A stretch of DNA of 6,705 bases from an uncultured Saprospiraceae bacterium (lineage in GTDB: Bacteria; Bacteroidota; Bacteroidia; Chitinophagales; Saprospiraceae), in NCBI GenBank assembly GCA_934699305.1, contig CAKUWM010000156.1, forward strand, positions 1 to 6,705, given 5' to 3'. Shown piece after piece: positions 1 through 6,137 of the stretch. Position 1 is the first letter of the stretch, and every line of letters begins with the position of its first letter. The position numbers and the translations under genes are program-made. The notes under the pieces are model-generated. The model saw only the letters and a program-made list of their open reading frames with translations, was not told the DNA's origin and ran no database searches.

Positions 1-171
1 GGTGATGACAAATACGGATCAGACGAAAACTACTTTCCATTAGCTATTTGTCTTCATGCCTGGAAATTAATCTATCCAACCTCGGAATCCAAAGAGCTCA
101 TGACCTACGAAGCCCTGGCACCGAGAAATACTTTTTGGGAATTTAAAGCGATTTCGACCTTAGAGTCATGA
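1..171 (+). CDS. RluA-type RNA pseudouridine synthase, C-terminal fragment
   Basis: Frame 1 is open from the window edge to a TGA at 169-171 and gives 56 residues; the start lies outside the window. The segment begins GDDKYGS and continues with a PLAICLHAWKLIYPT stretch. RluA-family pseudouridine synthases end in a similar way: a GDxxYG strand, then a conserved LHAxxLxFxHP-like strand near the C-terminus. Enzymes of this family isomerise uridine to pseudouridine in rRNA or tRNA in the cytoplasm; the catalytic Asp domain lies upstream and is not visible, so the specific RluA, RluC or RluD role cannot be assigned. It is probably a conserved housekeeping flank of the variable locus. The stop codon lies inside a small palindrome (169-183). 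Confidence 0.7.
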   Translation, partial: GDDKYGSDENYFPLAICLHAWKLIYPTSESKELMTYEALAPRNTFWEFKAISTLES

Positions 172-183
172 CAAAGTTTGTCA
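169..183. repeat. 7-1-7 palindrome overlapping a stop codon
   Basis: TGACAAA, one G, then TTTGTCA form a perfect inverted repeat whose first three bases are the TGA stop of the pseudouridine synthase. A second inverted repeat overlaps it: AAGTTT (174-179) with AAACTT (185-190), loop GTCAA. No T-run follows, so it is not a standard intrinsic terminator. It could be a weak 3'-end hairpin, an operator, or chance in AT-rich DNA. Confidence 0.3.
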
Positions 184-529
184 AAAACTTCAGACAACTT
201 CATTGAATCTTCTAATATGCATGATTAGATATGACAACAGAGATGTAGATCCGTGAGCTTTATAACTATTATCCAACCTTGTTATTTTGACTAATAACGT
301 GAAATTTCTTTGTTTCCCCATTAATTTTTTGGCAAAAAACAAGAACCTGATTTTGTTCCATTTTTTGCAAAGAGCACGACTGCCCCATTGCTGACTAATC
401 TTAAGTTTTACTATTCACATGAATTAATGAAAACTACATTTTATAGTTAAGATATCCTCTTCAACGATTTATTTACCTCTAATTGAAACTATTATGTTAA
501 ATTCTCACTTCATCTAATCTTCAATATTC
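172..529. other. 358-base intergenic region, no gene seen
   Basis: All readable frames are short and show no protein-like stretch. The region must hold the end of the pseudouridine synthase transcript and the promoter of the BKACE cluster. I found no strong promoter. The closest is TTG (279-281), 23 bases, then TTTCTTTG (305-312), one mismatch from TAnnTTTG. Further near matches to TAnnTTTG at 402-409 and 435-442 lack a well-spaced TTG. The main structural feature is the hairpin at 328-371. Confidence 0.6.
328..371. terminator. Long imperfect hairpin, possible (bidirectional) terminator or leader structure
   Basis: GCAAAAAA (332-339) pairs perfectly with TTTTTTGC (361-368). Inside, GAAC (343-346) pairs with GTTC (355-358), giving an 8-base loop and a small 3/2 internal loop. 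Outside, TTT (328-330) can pair with AAA (369-371) across a bulged G331. The A-rich and T-rich arms mean that either strand has a T-tract in the distal arm, as in some bidirectional terminators. It sits between two + strand genes, so it could end the upstream transcript or lie in the leader of the BKACE cluster. The stem is AT-rich and not especially stable. Confidence 0.35.
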
Positions 530-1396
530 ATGCAGAAGTTAATTATTAATTTCACCCCAACAGGAATGATTCCTACAAAAGAGATGACACGCCATGTCCC
601 TATAACCATAAATGAGATAGTAGAAGATGTGCATCGCGCTTATGAATTAGGAATTACTTTGGCCCATATTCATGCAAGAGATGAAACCACAGGCGTTCCA
701 ACTTATAAAAAAGAGGTATATGCTGATATAATATCTGGCATAAGAAAATATGCACCTGACTTAGTCATATGTGCATCTTTAAGTGGCCGCAACTTTAATA
801 CCTTTGATAAGAGATCTGAGGTACTTTCGTTAGATGGAGATTTAAAGCCAGACATGGGAAGTTTAACTTTAAGCTCTCTAAACTTTAATAAAGTAGCGAG
901 TATGAATGCTCCAAACATGATTGAAGACTTAGCTAAAGCAATGAAGTCTAAGGGTATTGTGCCAGAATTAGAGGTATTTGATGTTGGTATGATAAACTTT
1001 GGTAATTATCTCGTAAAAAAGGATATTATAAAACCTCCCTTATATTATAATCTTCTTTTTGGCAATATCGCCTGCGCACAAACCAATTTGCTCCATGTTG
1101 GAGTCATGTTAAATGACCTTCCAAAAGATGCCCTAATCAGTATTGCTGGAATTGGAAGTGAACAAATGACGATGAACTTTTTGGCAATAGCCATTGGCAA
1201 AGGAGTTCGTGTAGGTTTAGAGGATAACATATGGTACGATACGGAGAGAACTAAACTTGCCACTAATGGTGAACTTGTAGAACGTATTCATGTTGTTGCA
1301 AAAGCAAATGACCGTAAAATCATGACCCCTTCAGAATTCAGGGCCCAAATGAATATGGAACCAGGATTTGGTCGTTATGGTCGTGTTTATAATTAG
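530..1396 (+). CDS. BKACE-family beta-keto acid cleavage enzyme (3-keto-5-aminohexanoate cleavage-like, DUF849)
   Basis: This 288-residue protein has the usual length of the family. BKACE enzymes are Zn-dependent TIM-barrel proteins that convert a beta-keto acid plus acetyl-CoA to acetoacetate plus a new acyl-CoA; the prototype, Kce, acts in lysine fermentation. Visible hallmarks are the metal-binding HIHARD motif (His46, His48, Asp51), a KPDMGSLTLSSLNF strand (106-119), PELEVFD (145-151), and RVGLEDN (227-233) with the expected Zn-ligand Glu231 and a conserved Arg227. A TN pair (245-246) and LVER (249-252) follow, as in the family. The family is clear, but the substrate is not: side-chain specificity varies widely among BKACE subgroups. 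It is the first gene of a tight cluster, with the next start 8 bases beyond its stop, and no lysine-fermentation genes are visible. The start is the ATG before QKLIINFTPTG, which fits the beginning of the first barrel strand. No clear Shine-Dalgarno sequence is seen. Confidence 0.88.
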   Translation: MQKLIINFTPTGMIPTKEMTRHVPITINEIVEDVHRAYELGITLAHIHARDETTGVPTYKKEVYADIISGIRKYAPDLVICASLSGRNFNTFDKRSEVLSLDGDLKPDMGSLTLSSLNFNKVASMNAPNMIEDLAKAMKSKGIVPELEVFDVGMINFGNYLVKKDIIKPPLYYNLLFGNIACAQTNLLHVGVMLNDLPKDALISIAGIGSEQMTMNFLAIAIGKGVRVGLEDNIWYDTERTKLATNGELVERIHVVAKANDRKIMTPSEFRAQMNMEPGFGRYGRVYN

Positions 1397-1404
1397 CATT
1401 AGCT

Positions 1405-2046
1405 ATGGAAGGAGATAAAACAGGGCTTTCATATCGCATTAAATGGCTCTCAAACATTATAAAGCATGGCTTATTTTGGCATGGCGTTCGCAATAACTTG
1501 GCAAAAATTGGTTTAGACTTAATGCTTTATTATTGGGTTAAGGAAGCTACAAGTCCAATAACTCCACCAAAGTTGCGAGGGGAAGACACCAATTTTGAGA
1601 TTTCGATATTTGGCGAAACTGAAATCAATTATATTAAGGATACCATTATTGGGATAGAGCAAAAAGATTTACTGGCCGATCTTAAAAATGGTGAAATCTG
1701 TATTGGATTAAAAAATAGCGGTGAAATTGCTGCTTACATGTTTATTAAATGTAAACCATTTACGTTCAGAAATCGTTACTTCAATTTAATGGATACGGAA
1801 AGCTATTTGCATAGCATGTATACTTTCGAGTCCTATAGGGGAAAAAACATTGCTCCCTACTTACGCTATCAAAGTTATAAATATTTAGAAAAAGAAAACA
1901 TCAAAACTTATTATAGTGTTAGCGAGTATTTTAATAAGTCTACAATCAGATTTAAGGAGAAACTCAACTCGAAGCCTATCAACTTGTTTTTAAGTGTCGT
2001 ATTGTTCTCAAAATGGAGCTTTAATTACACATTAAAAACATTCTAA
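1405..2046 (+). CDS. GNAT-like acyltransferase, copy 1
   Basis: This 213-residue protein looks like a divergent GCN5-related N-acyltransferase. The C-terminal half has a beta strand YLHSMY (134-139), then YRGKNIAPYL (144-153), which resembles the acyl-CoA pyrophosphate-binding loop R-x-x-G-x-G/A with Asn148 in place of the usual Gly. It is followed by a helix and a strand leading to SEYFNKS (173-179), like the Asn-containing region of GNAT motif B. The N-terminal about 50 residues (IIKHG, FW, VRNN, IG, D, M) are an extra conserved element of unknown role shared with copy 2. No signal peptide is evident. GNAT enzymes move acyl groups from CoA to amines; the substrate here is unknown, though an amino sugar or amino acid fits the context. 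It sits between the BKACE gene (8 bases) and the ATP-grasp gene (no gap), so the three are probably co-transcribed. Confidence 0.65.
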   Translation: MEGDKTGLSYRIKWLSNIIKHGLFWHGVRNNLAKIGLDLMLYYWVKEATSPITPPKLRGEDTNFEISIFGETEINYIKDTIIGIEQKDLLADLKNGEICIGLKNSGEIAAYMFIKCKPFTFRNRYFNLMDTESYLHSMYTFESYRGKNIAPYLRYQSYKYLEKENIKTYYSVSEYFNKSTIRFKEKLNSKPINLFLSVVLFSKWSFNYTLKTF

Positions 2047-3153
2047 ATGGGCTTATATTCAGCACTTAAACAATTTCTGACCAGACCTTTATTTTATTAT
2101 AAAAATCGTTTCTTTTCATTTAACACAAAAATGAATTCCAGAACAAACATTAAAGAACTCATTAAGAAAAACAGCATCCAAAAATTACAACCTAATCAAA
2201 TAAAAGAAGCCAAATCCTATTACAAATCTAAAGGCATCAAATTGAACAATACCTATTGGCACAGCTATTATACACATTTGAACAAACAATTTCATCCTGA
2301 GTATATACCTGAGGACATTTTTAGATCCTCCATATTGCCTAAGTTTAATGAAATGCGCCAATGGCCTGCTTTGGTAGATAAAAACCTCTATTACATATTA
2401 TTTAAAGATTTTAACCAACCTAAACGCATCATACAAAATATAAATGGGTTCTATTATATTGATAACATAATTATAAATGAAGAATTGGCTATTGATGCCT
2501 TTAACGCCACCAGCAAACCATTAATAATTAAACCTACCATCGATTCTGGTCGCGGAAATCAAGTAGAAATCTTTACCATGAAAAACAAGGTTGCTAAATA
2601 TAAGAATCTCAGGGCCAAAAATATTTTCAAAATGTATAACAAGGATTTTATTATACAAGAATTTGTGGATCAAAGCCAAGCATTAAAAGAATTAAACCCT
2701 TCTTCCCTGAATACCATACGAATAATGACCTATTTGAGACCGGACGGCGTATATGTGTTGTCTTCTGTGCTTAAAGTAGGGAAAGCAGGTAGCCCAGTTG
2801 ATAACTATGCTTGCGGTGGCATTATCATTGGCATTGACAGTAAAGGTTATTTAAGTAAAAATGGATACTTGAAAAACGGAGAGATTCTAACTAAAACCCA
2901 CACTGATATCGTTTTTGAAGGCTTCCGAATCCCTAACTATGCCAGCATTGTAAAAATGGCCAAAACCATGCATCCCATTGTCCCTTATTTCAAATTTGTC
3001 TCGTGGGACATAGGATTGGACAATACTGATTCACCCATATTTATTGAGTATAATACTTATAATCAAAATATTGATATACATCAAATTACAAATGGCCCTT
3101 TGTTCGGCAAGTTCAGCGATGAGATTATAAAACTTGGATTAGAAGCCTATTAA
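2047..3153 (+). CDS. Sugar-transfer-associated ATP-grasp protein
   Basis: This 368-residue protein matches the ATP-grasp family often found in polysaccharide loci (Pfam ATPgrasp_ST type). Visible features in order: IIKP with Lys162 as a nucleotide-binding lysine, a glycine loop DSGRG (166-170), the adenine-contact segment IIQEFV (202-207), NPSSLNTIRIMT (217-228), GGIIIGID (257-264), and the C-terminal PYFKFVSWDIGLD (313-325) with FIEYN (332-336), where Asp321, Glu334 and Asn336 are the likely Mg-ATP ligands. ATP-grasp enzymes phosphorylate a carboxylate and join it to an amine or thiol. The substrate is unknown; forming an amide on a sugar or its precursor is an inference from neighbours. The first about 30 residues are basic and aromatic without a clear transmembrane helix. 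The ATG abuts the preceding TAA, which implies translational coupling. An in-frame Met at residue 29 is an alternative start, but the junction favours the first ATG. Confidence 0.85.
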   Translation: MGLYSALKQFLTRPLFYYKNRFFSFNTKMNSRTNIKELIKKNSIQKLQPNQIKEAKSYYKSKGIKLNNTYWHSYYTHLNKQFHPEYIPEDIFRSSILPKFNEMRQWPALVDKNLYYILFKDFNQPKRIIQNINGFYYIDNIIINEELAIDAFNATSKPLIIKPTIDSGRGNQVEIFTMKNKVAKYKNLRAKNIFKMYNKDFIIQEFVDQSQALKELNPSSLNTIRIMTYLRPDGVYVLSSVLKVGKAGSPVDNYACGGIIIGIDSKGYLSKNGYLKNGEILTKTHTDIVFEGFRIPNYASIVKMAKTMHPIVPYFKFVSWDIGLDNTDSPIFIEYNTYNQNIDIHQITNGPLFGKFSDEIIKLGLEAY

Positions 3154-3326
3154 CTAAAATAAGGACCATTAATTTGTTATACTTTATCCTAAATACATTG
3201 TAGAAAACTGAAGCCACCTCATTGATTAGCAACTTATTATTATCACCATAATCTCATTTAACAATCCTACAGTGGGTTTAATTACTGTATCTTTAATCTT
3301 ATGAATAAGTTTGTCGGGGTATTATA

Positions 3327-3350
3327 TTAAATAAGAAAATTCTTATTTAA
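3327..3350. repeat. 11-2-11 perfect inverted repeat
   Basis: TTAAATAAGAA (3327-3337), two A bases, and TTCTTATTTAA (3340-3350) form a perfect AT-rich inverted repeat, 96 bases upstream of the second GNAT start. A 2-base spacer suits a dimeric regulator site better than an RNA hairpin, although a 10-bp stem with a 4-base loop is possible. It could be an operator or the 3' end of the upstream cluster. Confidence 0.45.
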
Positions 3351-3421
3351 AATTCATTCGACTTTCTTTTGGCCGCCTTATTTGTAGGCACTAAAATCAA
3401 AGTTAATAGGTGTCATATGCG

Positions 3422-3429
3422 TAGGTTTG
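3422..3429 (+). promoter_or_regulatory. TAnnTTTG-type -7 box upstream of GNAT copy 2
   Basis: TAGGTTTG is an exact match to the Bacteroidota -7 consensus TAnnTTTG. It lies 16 bases before the ATG at 3446, which would leave a leader of about 10 bases. No TTG is found 17-23 bases upstream; the nearest is a TTA at 3403-3405. The missing -33 element and short leader keep confidence low. Confidence 0.25.
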
Positions 3430-3445
3430 TGAAGAATCAGTTTCT

Positions 3446-4087
3446 ATGGAAATAGACAATAAAGGAATTAAAAACAGACTAAAATCTATAGCCGCAATCA
3501 TTAAACATGGCATGTTCTGGCAAGCCGTACGCAATAATTTTGCAAGGATAGGTATAGACGTCATGCCCTATCATTGGTCTAAAACGACCATGCAATCCAT
3601 CGAGGAACCTACCCATACGGCAACCGATTTAGATCTAAAACTTTCTGTGTTTGGCGTCTCTGAAATTAACTTTATAAAAAGTGCCATCATCGGAATTGAA
3701 GATAAAGATCTGTTAGGCTATTTGAATGCTGGTGAAACTTGTATTGGCCTAAAACACGATGAGAATATTGTGGCTTTTCTATTTATCCGCAGACAGTCAT
3801 TTACCTTTAGGAACCGTTATTTTAATTTAAGAGAAAATGACAGTTACCTGCATAGCATGTATGTTTTTGAAAAATACAGAGGTAAAAACATAGCCTCCTT
3901 TTTAAGATATCAAAGCTTTAAACTCTTGGAAAAAGAGCACATAACAAATTTCTATTCCATAAGCGAGTATTTCAATAAATCAGCCATAAAATACCAGCGA
4001 AAATCTAACTCTCAACCCATAAAATTATACCTCAGTGTAATACTCTTTAAACAAAAAACTGTGAATTTAACTTTAAAAAACTTTTAG
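3446..4087 (+). CDS. GNAT-like acyltransferase, copy 2 (paralogue of the gene at 1405-2046)
   Basis: Also 213 residues, this protein aligns with copy 1 end to end without gaps, at about 120 identical positions (56%) by hand count. The best conserved blocks are IIGIE-KDLL (81-90), FTFRNRYFNL (119-128), SYLHSMY (133-139), YRGKNIA (144-150), LRYQS (153-157) and SEYFNKS (173-179). The weakest block is 45-65, probably a linker between the N-terminal element and the GNAT fold. The same Asn148 replaces the usual Gly in the CoA loop. The N-terminal HG-FW--VRNN-A-IG-D-M pattern is kept. The role is presumably transfer of the same or a related acyl donor to a different acceptor. It stands apart from the BKACE cluster by 292 bases and may have its own promoter. 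It ends 52 bases from the stop of the convergent CapK-like gene. Confidence 0.65.
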   Translation: MEIDNKGIKNRLKSIAAIIKHGMFWQAVRNNFARIGIDVMPYHWSKTTMQSIEEPTHTATDLDLKLSVFGVSEINFIKSAIIGIEDKDLLGYLNAGETCIGLKHDENIVAFLFIRRQSFTFRNRYFNLRENDSYLHSMYVFEKYRGKNIASFLRYQSFKLLEKEHITNFYSISEYFNKSAIKYQRKSNSQPIKLYLSVILFKQKTVNLTLKNF

Positions 4088-4139
4088 AAGTTTGACTTGG
4101 CAAACGTTCCGGTATAAATTTGGAAATAGGCCATAAAGA
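4088..4139. other. Short convergent intergenic gap
   Basis: Only 52 bases separate the stop codons of two converging genes. The one visible stem is GTTTG (4090-4094) with CAAAC (4101-4105) around a 6-base loop. It lacks a T-tract, so I do not call a terminator. Confidence 0.3.
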
Positions 4140-5456
4140 TTACGTATTATTTTTATAATTATTAATTACCTTTCTTCGCTTTCCCGAAGCTAATGCAGGA
4201 ATTTCATTTACGTAAGTAATTGTGACTTGTGCGTCTTCTCCAAAATCTGACTTAATATCCATTATTAATTGATTTTCGAATTGAAAATTATCGCCTTGAA
4301 GATTCAATTTTACTTCATATTCTTTTTCCCCCTGTTGAATAAATTGATATTGTTTCAACAAATGATAATAACGATAAAACTTGGTATATATCACAAATGA
4401 AGAAATGATACTCCCTTTAGAATCATATATGAGATCCATTTGACGACCTTCAATATGCGTTAACACCATAACTCCATTTTTATTTAAACCAAATTGTGCA
4501 ATGTCACCCGTATCGTATCTTATAATAGGCATCGCATAATTAAACAAATCGGTGACAACAATTCTTCCAAACTCACCAAGTTTGGCAGGAGCGTCATTTT
4601 TCAAATCCAATAGCTCAACATGATAACTTGCATTGTTAATCACAAAACTATTGGGTGAATCTATTGTTTGTTGTGCCATAACCCCTATTTCTTCACTTGA
4701 GTACCGAGATAACACTACGGTATTTAAATGTTTTCCCAGAGTCGATTTTGTATAAGAATTAAGGTGTTCGGCATTCGCAATAGCAGAGGTAAGTTCAATG
4801 TTTTTTAAAGTCATATTATTTTTCTCCAAATATTGGGCAATCATTTCATATGCAGATGCAAAGCCCAACAAAGTCTTTTTAGATTGTTTATCAGATGTTA
4901 ACAATTTTAAAAAAGTTTGTATACGTTCATCGGTTAATCTTGAAACGTCAAATTGATTGATATTTTGGAGCCATGATTTCAACTTTCCTTTTTTATTATG
5001 ATTACGCCATACCTCAAGTTCGTATAAACGATCTCCAACATTAAAATTTGCTTCTTTAAAAAAATAAATTACATCTGCGTGGTTTCTAAGGCGTTTCCCA
5101 TCATTTTGATATAAAAAGAAAGGCACACCGGTAGAGCCACTTGTAGACACCTTAAAATTCTTCTTGTCTTTAAATATACTGGATTGAAAGAGCTCAAAGT
5201 TCTCTTGGATAATCGTTTTTTTTATAACTGGAAAATCTGCAACGGAACTCGGACGGGTCAATCCTTGATAATATGGTGTTGTTTTTACAGCATGAGTCAG
5301 CAAATCTTTTAGGTACGCTGCCTTAATCTGGTGTGCGAGATCAGAATTTGGTTGTTCCACACAGAATTCTATTTCTTTCAGCTGTTTTGATAACTGATTA
5401 TTTTTAAAATAATCCAAGAGCCAAAACAATTGATGCCGTACGTAATTCAAAGCCAT
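4140..5456 (-). CDS. CapK/PaaK-like adenylate-forming enzyme (phenylacetate-CoA ligase family)
   Basis: This 438-residue protein has the full motif set of the ANL superfamily in the PaaK/CapK branch. These are the phosphate loop STSGSTGVP (104-112), YSSEE (252-256), YDTGD (314-318) with the ribose-binding Asp, the hinge-like IEGRQMDLI (335-343), and a C-terminal SGKRRKVI (424-431) whose Lys426 or a neighbour would be the catalytic lysine. Such enzymes activate a carboxylic acid with ATP to an acyl-adenylate and usually on to an acyl-CoA. CapK-type members are common in capsule and O-antigen loci, where the substrate is generally unproven. No signal peptide is seen; it should be cytoplasmic. 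The start is 2 bases after the stop of the NeuD/PglD-type gene, so the two are probably one operon and may act as activator and transferase. Phenylacetate itself is an unlikely substrate given the context. Confidence 0.85.
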   Translation of the reverse strand: MALNYVRHQLFWLLDYFKNNQLSKQLKEIEFCVEQPNSDLAHQIKAAYLKDLLTHAVKTTPYYQGLTRPSSVADFPVIKKTIIQENFELFQSSIFKDKKNFKVSTSGSTGVPFFLYQNDGKRLRNHADVIYFFKEANFNVGDRLYELEVWRNHNKKGKLKSWLQNINQFDVSRLTDERIQTFLKLLTSDKQSKKTLLGFASAYEMIAQYLEKNNMTLKNIELTSAIANAEHLNSYTKSTLGKHLNTVVLSRYSSEEIGVMAQQTIDSPNSFVINNASYHVELLDLKNDAPAKLGEFGRIVVTDLFNYAMPIIRYDTGDIAQFGLNKNGVMVLTHIEGRQMDLIYDSKGSIISSFVIYTKFYRYYHLLKQYQFIQQGEKEYEVKLNLQGDNFQFENQLIMDIKSDFGEDAQVTITYVNEIPALASGKRRKVINNYKNNT

Positions 5457-5458
5457 AT

Positions 5459-6133
5459 TTAATTTTTTTTTCCTAAATATTTTGTGTTCGGCGCCCTGTC
5501 TTTGATGACACGGACGGGCACGCCATATGCTGTTTTGTTGGAACCTATATCTTTCAACACTAAAGAACCCGCTCCAATGACCGTATTATCGCCTATGGAA
5601 ATATTTTGAATTATTGTGGAACTCAAACAAACTGCCGACCCAACTCCTATACAGACATTACCAGCTAAGGTAGCTCGCGAAGCCAAACTTGAAAAATCAG
5701 CCATAATACTTTCATGGCCTAAAATAGAGCTACTATTAAGAATACAAAACCTTCCAATCTTTGCTTGCGCATTAATGACTGTATTAGCCATAATAACAGA
5801 ACCTTCTCCAATCAACACATCTGAAGCCACAATTGCACTAGGATGGATTATAACGACAAATTCTAAATCTGGTGCAATGGTTTTGATTTTGTGATAAACC
5901 TCCTTTCTGGTAAAATTATCACCAATAGCGATAACAATACCTTCAATATTAAATTTATCAATCAAATCTGGAAGATGATCCAAATTACCTAAAATGGAAT
6001 AGCCGAATACTACCTGATTAATAGTTTTGAAAGAATCTATATATCCCTTCATTTTATAATAGTTAGTTTTCTGAACGACATCTACAATCATTTTAGCATG
6101 ACCCGATGCTCCATATATCAGTATGTTTTTCAT
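5459..6133 (-). CDS. NeuD/PglD-type sugar acyltransferase
   Basis: The 224 residues have the two-domain layout of NeuD/PglD enzymes. An N-terminal Rossmann-like nucleotide-sugar domain begins with ILIYGASGHAKMIVDVV (4-20). From about residue 95 a left-handed beta-helix of hexapeptide repeats follows (VLIGEG, AKIGRF, NVCIGVG, ISIGDNTVIGAGS), ending with a GVPVRVI strand (204-210). The likely catalytic base is His140 with Glu141 in the SSILGHES stretch, matching the His-Asp/Glu pair of PglD. Characterised members acetylate UDP-4-amino sugars (PglD) or sialic acid (NeuD) using acetyl-CoA. The GNPA-like motif near the end reads GVPV, and the second His often seen after the catalytic one is not obvious (ADFSSLASR), so the donor may not be acetyl-CoA. 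The stretch AAAGAG just upstream of the ATG could serve as a weak ribosome site. The 3' end carries an A9 tract. Confidence 0.85.
   Translation of the reverse strand: MKNILIYGASGHAKMIVDVVQKTNYYKMKGYIDSFKTINQVVFGYSILGNLDHLPDLIDKFNIEGIVIAIGDNFTRKEVYHKIKTIAPDLEFVVIIHPSAIVASDVLIGEGSVIMANTVINAQAKIGRFCILNSSSILGHESIMADFSSLASRATLAGNVCIGVGSAVCLSSTIIQNISIGDNTVIGAGSLVLKDIGSNKTAYGVPVRVIKDRAPNTKYLGKKN
5463..5471 (-). repeat. A9 homopolymer tract at the acyltransferase C-terminus
   Basis: On the coding strand, nine consecutive A bases encode most of the final GKKN before the TAA. Slippage here would change the last residues and move the stop relative to the downstream start, which is only 2 bases away. 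It may simply reflect AT-rich composition. Confidence 0.5.
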
Positions 6134-6137
6134 CTCT

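Larger units (their letters stand above)
3154..3445. other. 292-base intergenic region, no gene seen
   Basis: No protein-like reading frame is seen on either strand. The region contains a strong palindrome at 3327-3350 and a promoter-like box close to the next gene. A weak stem GCCT/AGGC lies near 3376-3390. I see no clear intrinsic terminator with a T-tract for the ATP-grasp cluster, so read-through into the second GNAT gene is possible. Confidence 0.6.

Noticed and set aside
282..289. TTATTTTG as the BKACE promoter
   Set aside because: It has one mismatch to TAnnTTTG and no TTG at an acceptable distance upstream; it would also leave a leader of over 230 bases.
172..529. CRISPR array, tRNA or rRNA
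   Set aside because: No regularly spaced direct repeats, cloverleaf or conserved rRNA segments are visible here or elsewhere in the window.
703..1263. Two - strand reading frames of about 70 codons inside the BKACE gene
   Set aside because: Both are antisense to a clear family member and their translations look like complementary-strand artefacts.
530..1396. BKACE gene as part of a lysine-fermentation operon
   Set aside because: None of the usual partners (aminomutases, diaminohexanoate dehydrogenase, CoA-transferase) is present; neighbours are of glycan-locus type.
3372..3390. Stem GCCT/AGGC as an intrinsic terminator
   Set aside because: Only four pairs and no following T-tract.
1405..4087. 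GNAT paralogues as terminal repeats of a mobile element
   Set aside because: The copies are similar at protein level only, show no long exact DNA match, and no transposase, target duplication or terminal inverted repeats are visible.
5616..5894. 92-codon + strand reading frame inside the acyltransferase gene
   Set aside because: It lies entirely antisense to a well-supported NeuD/PglD-type gene and its translation shows no recognisable features.
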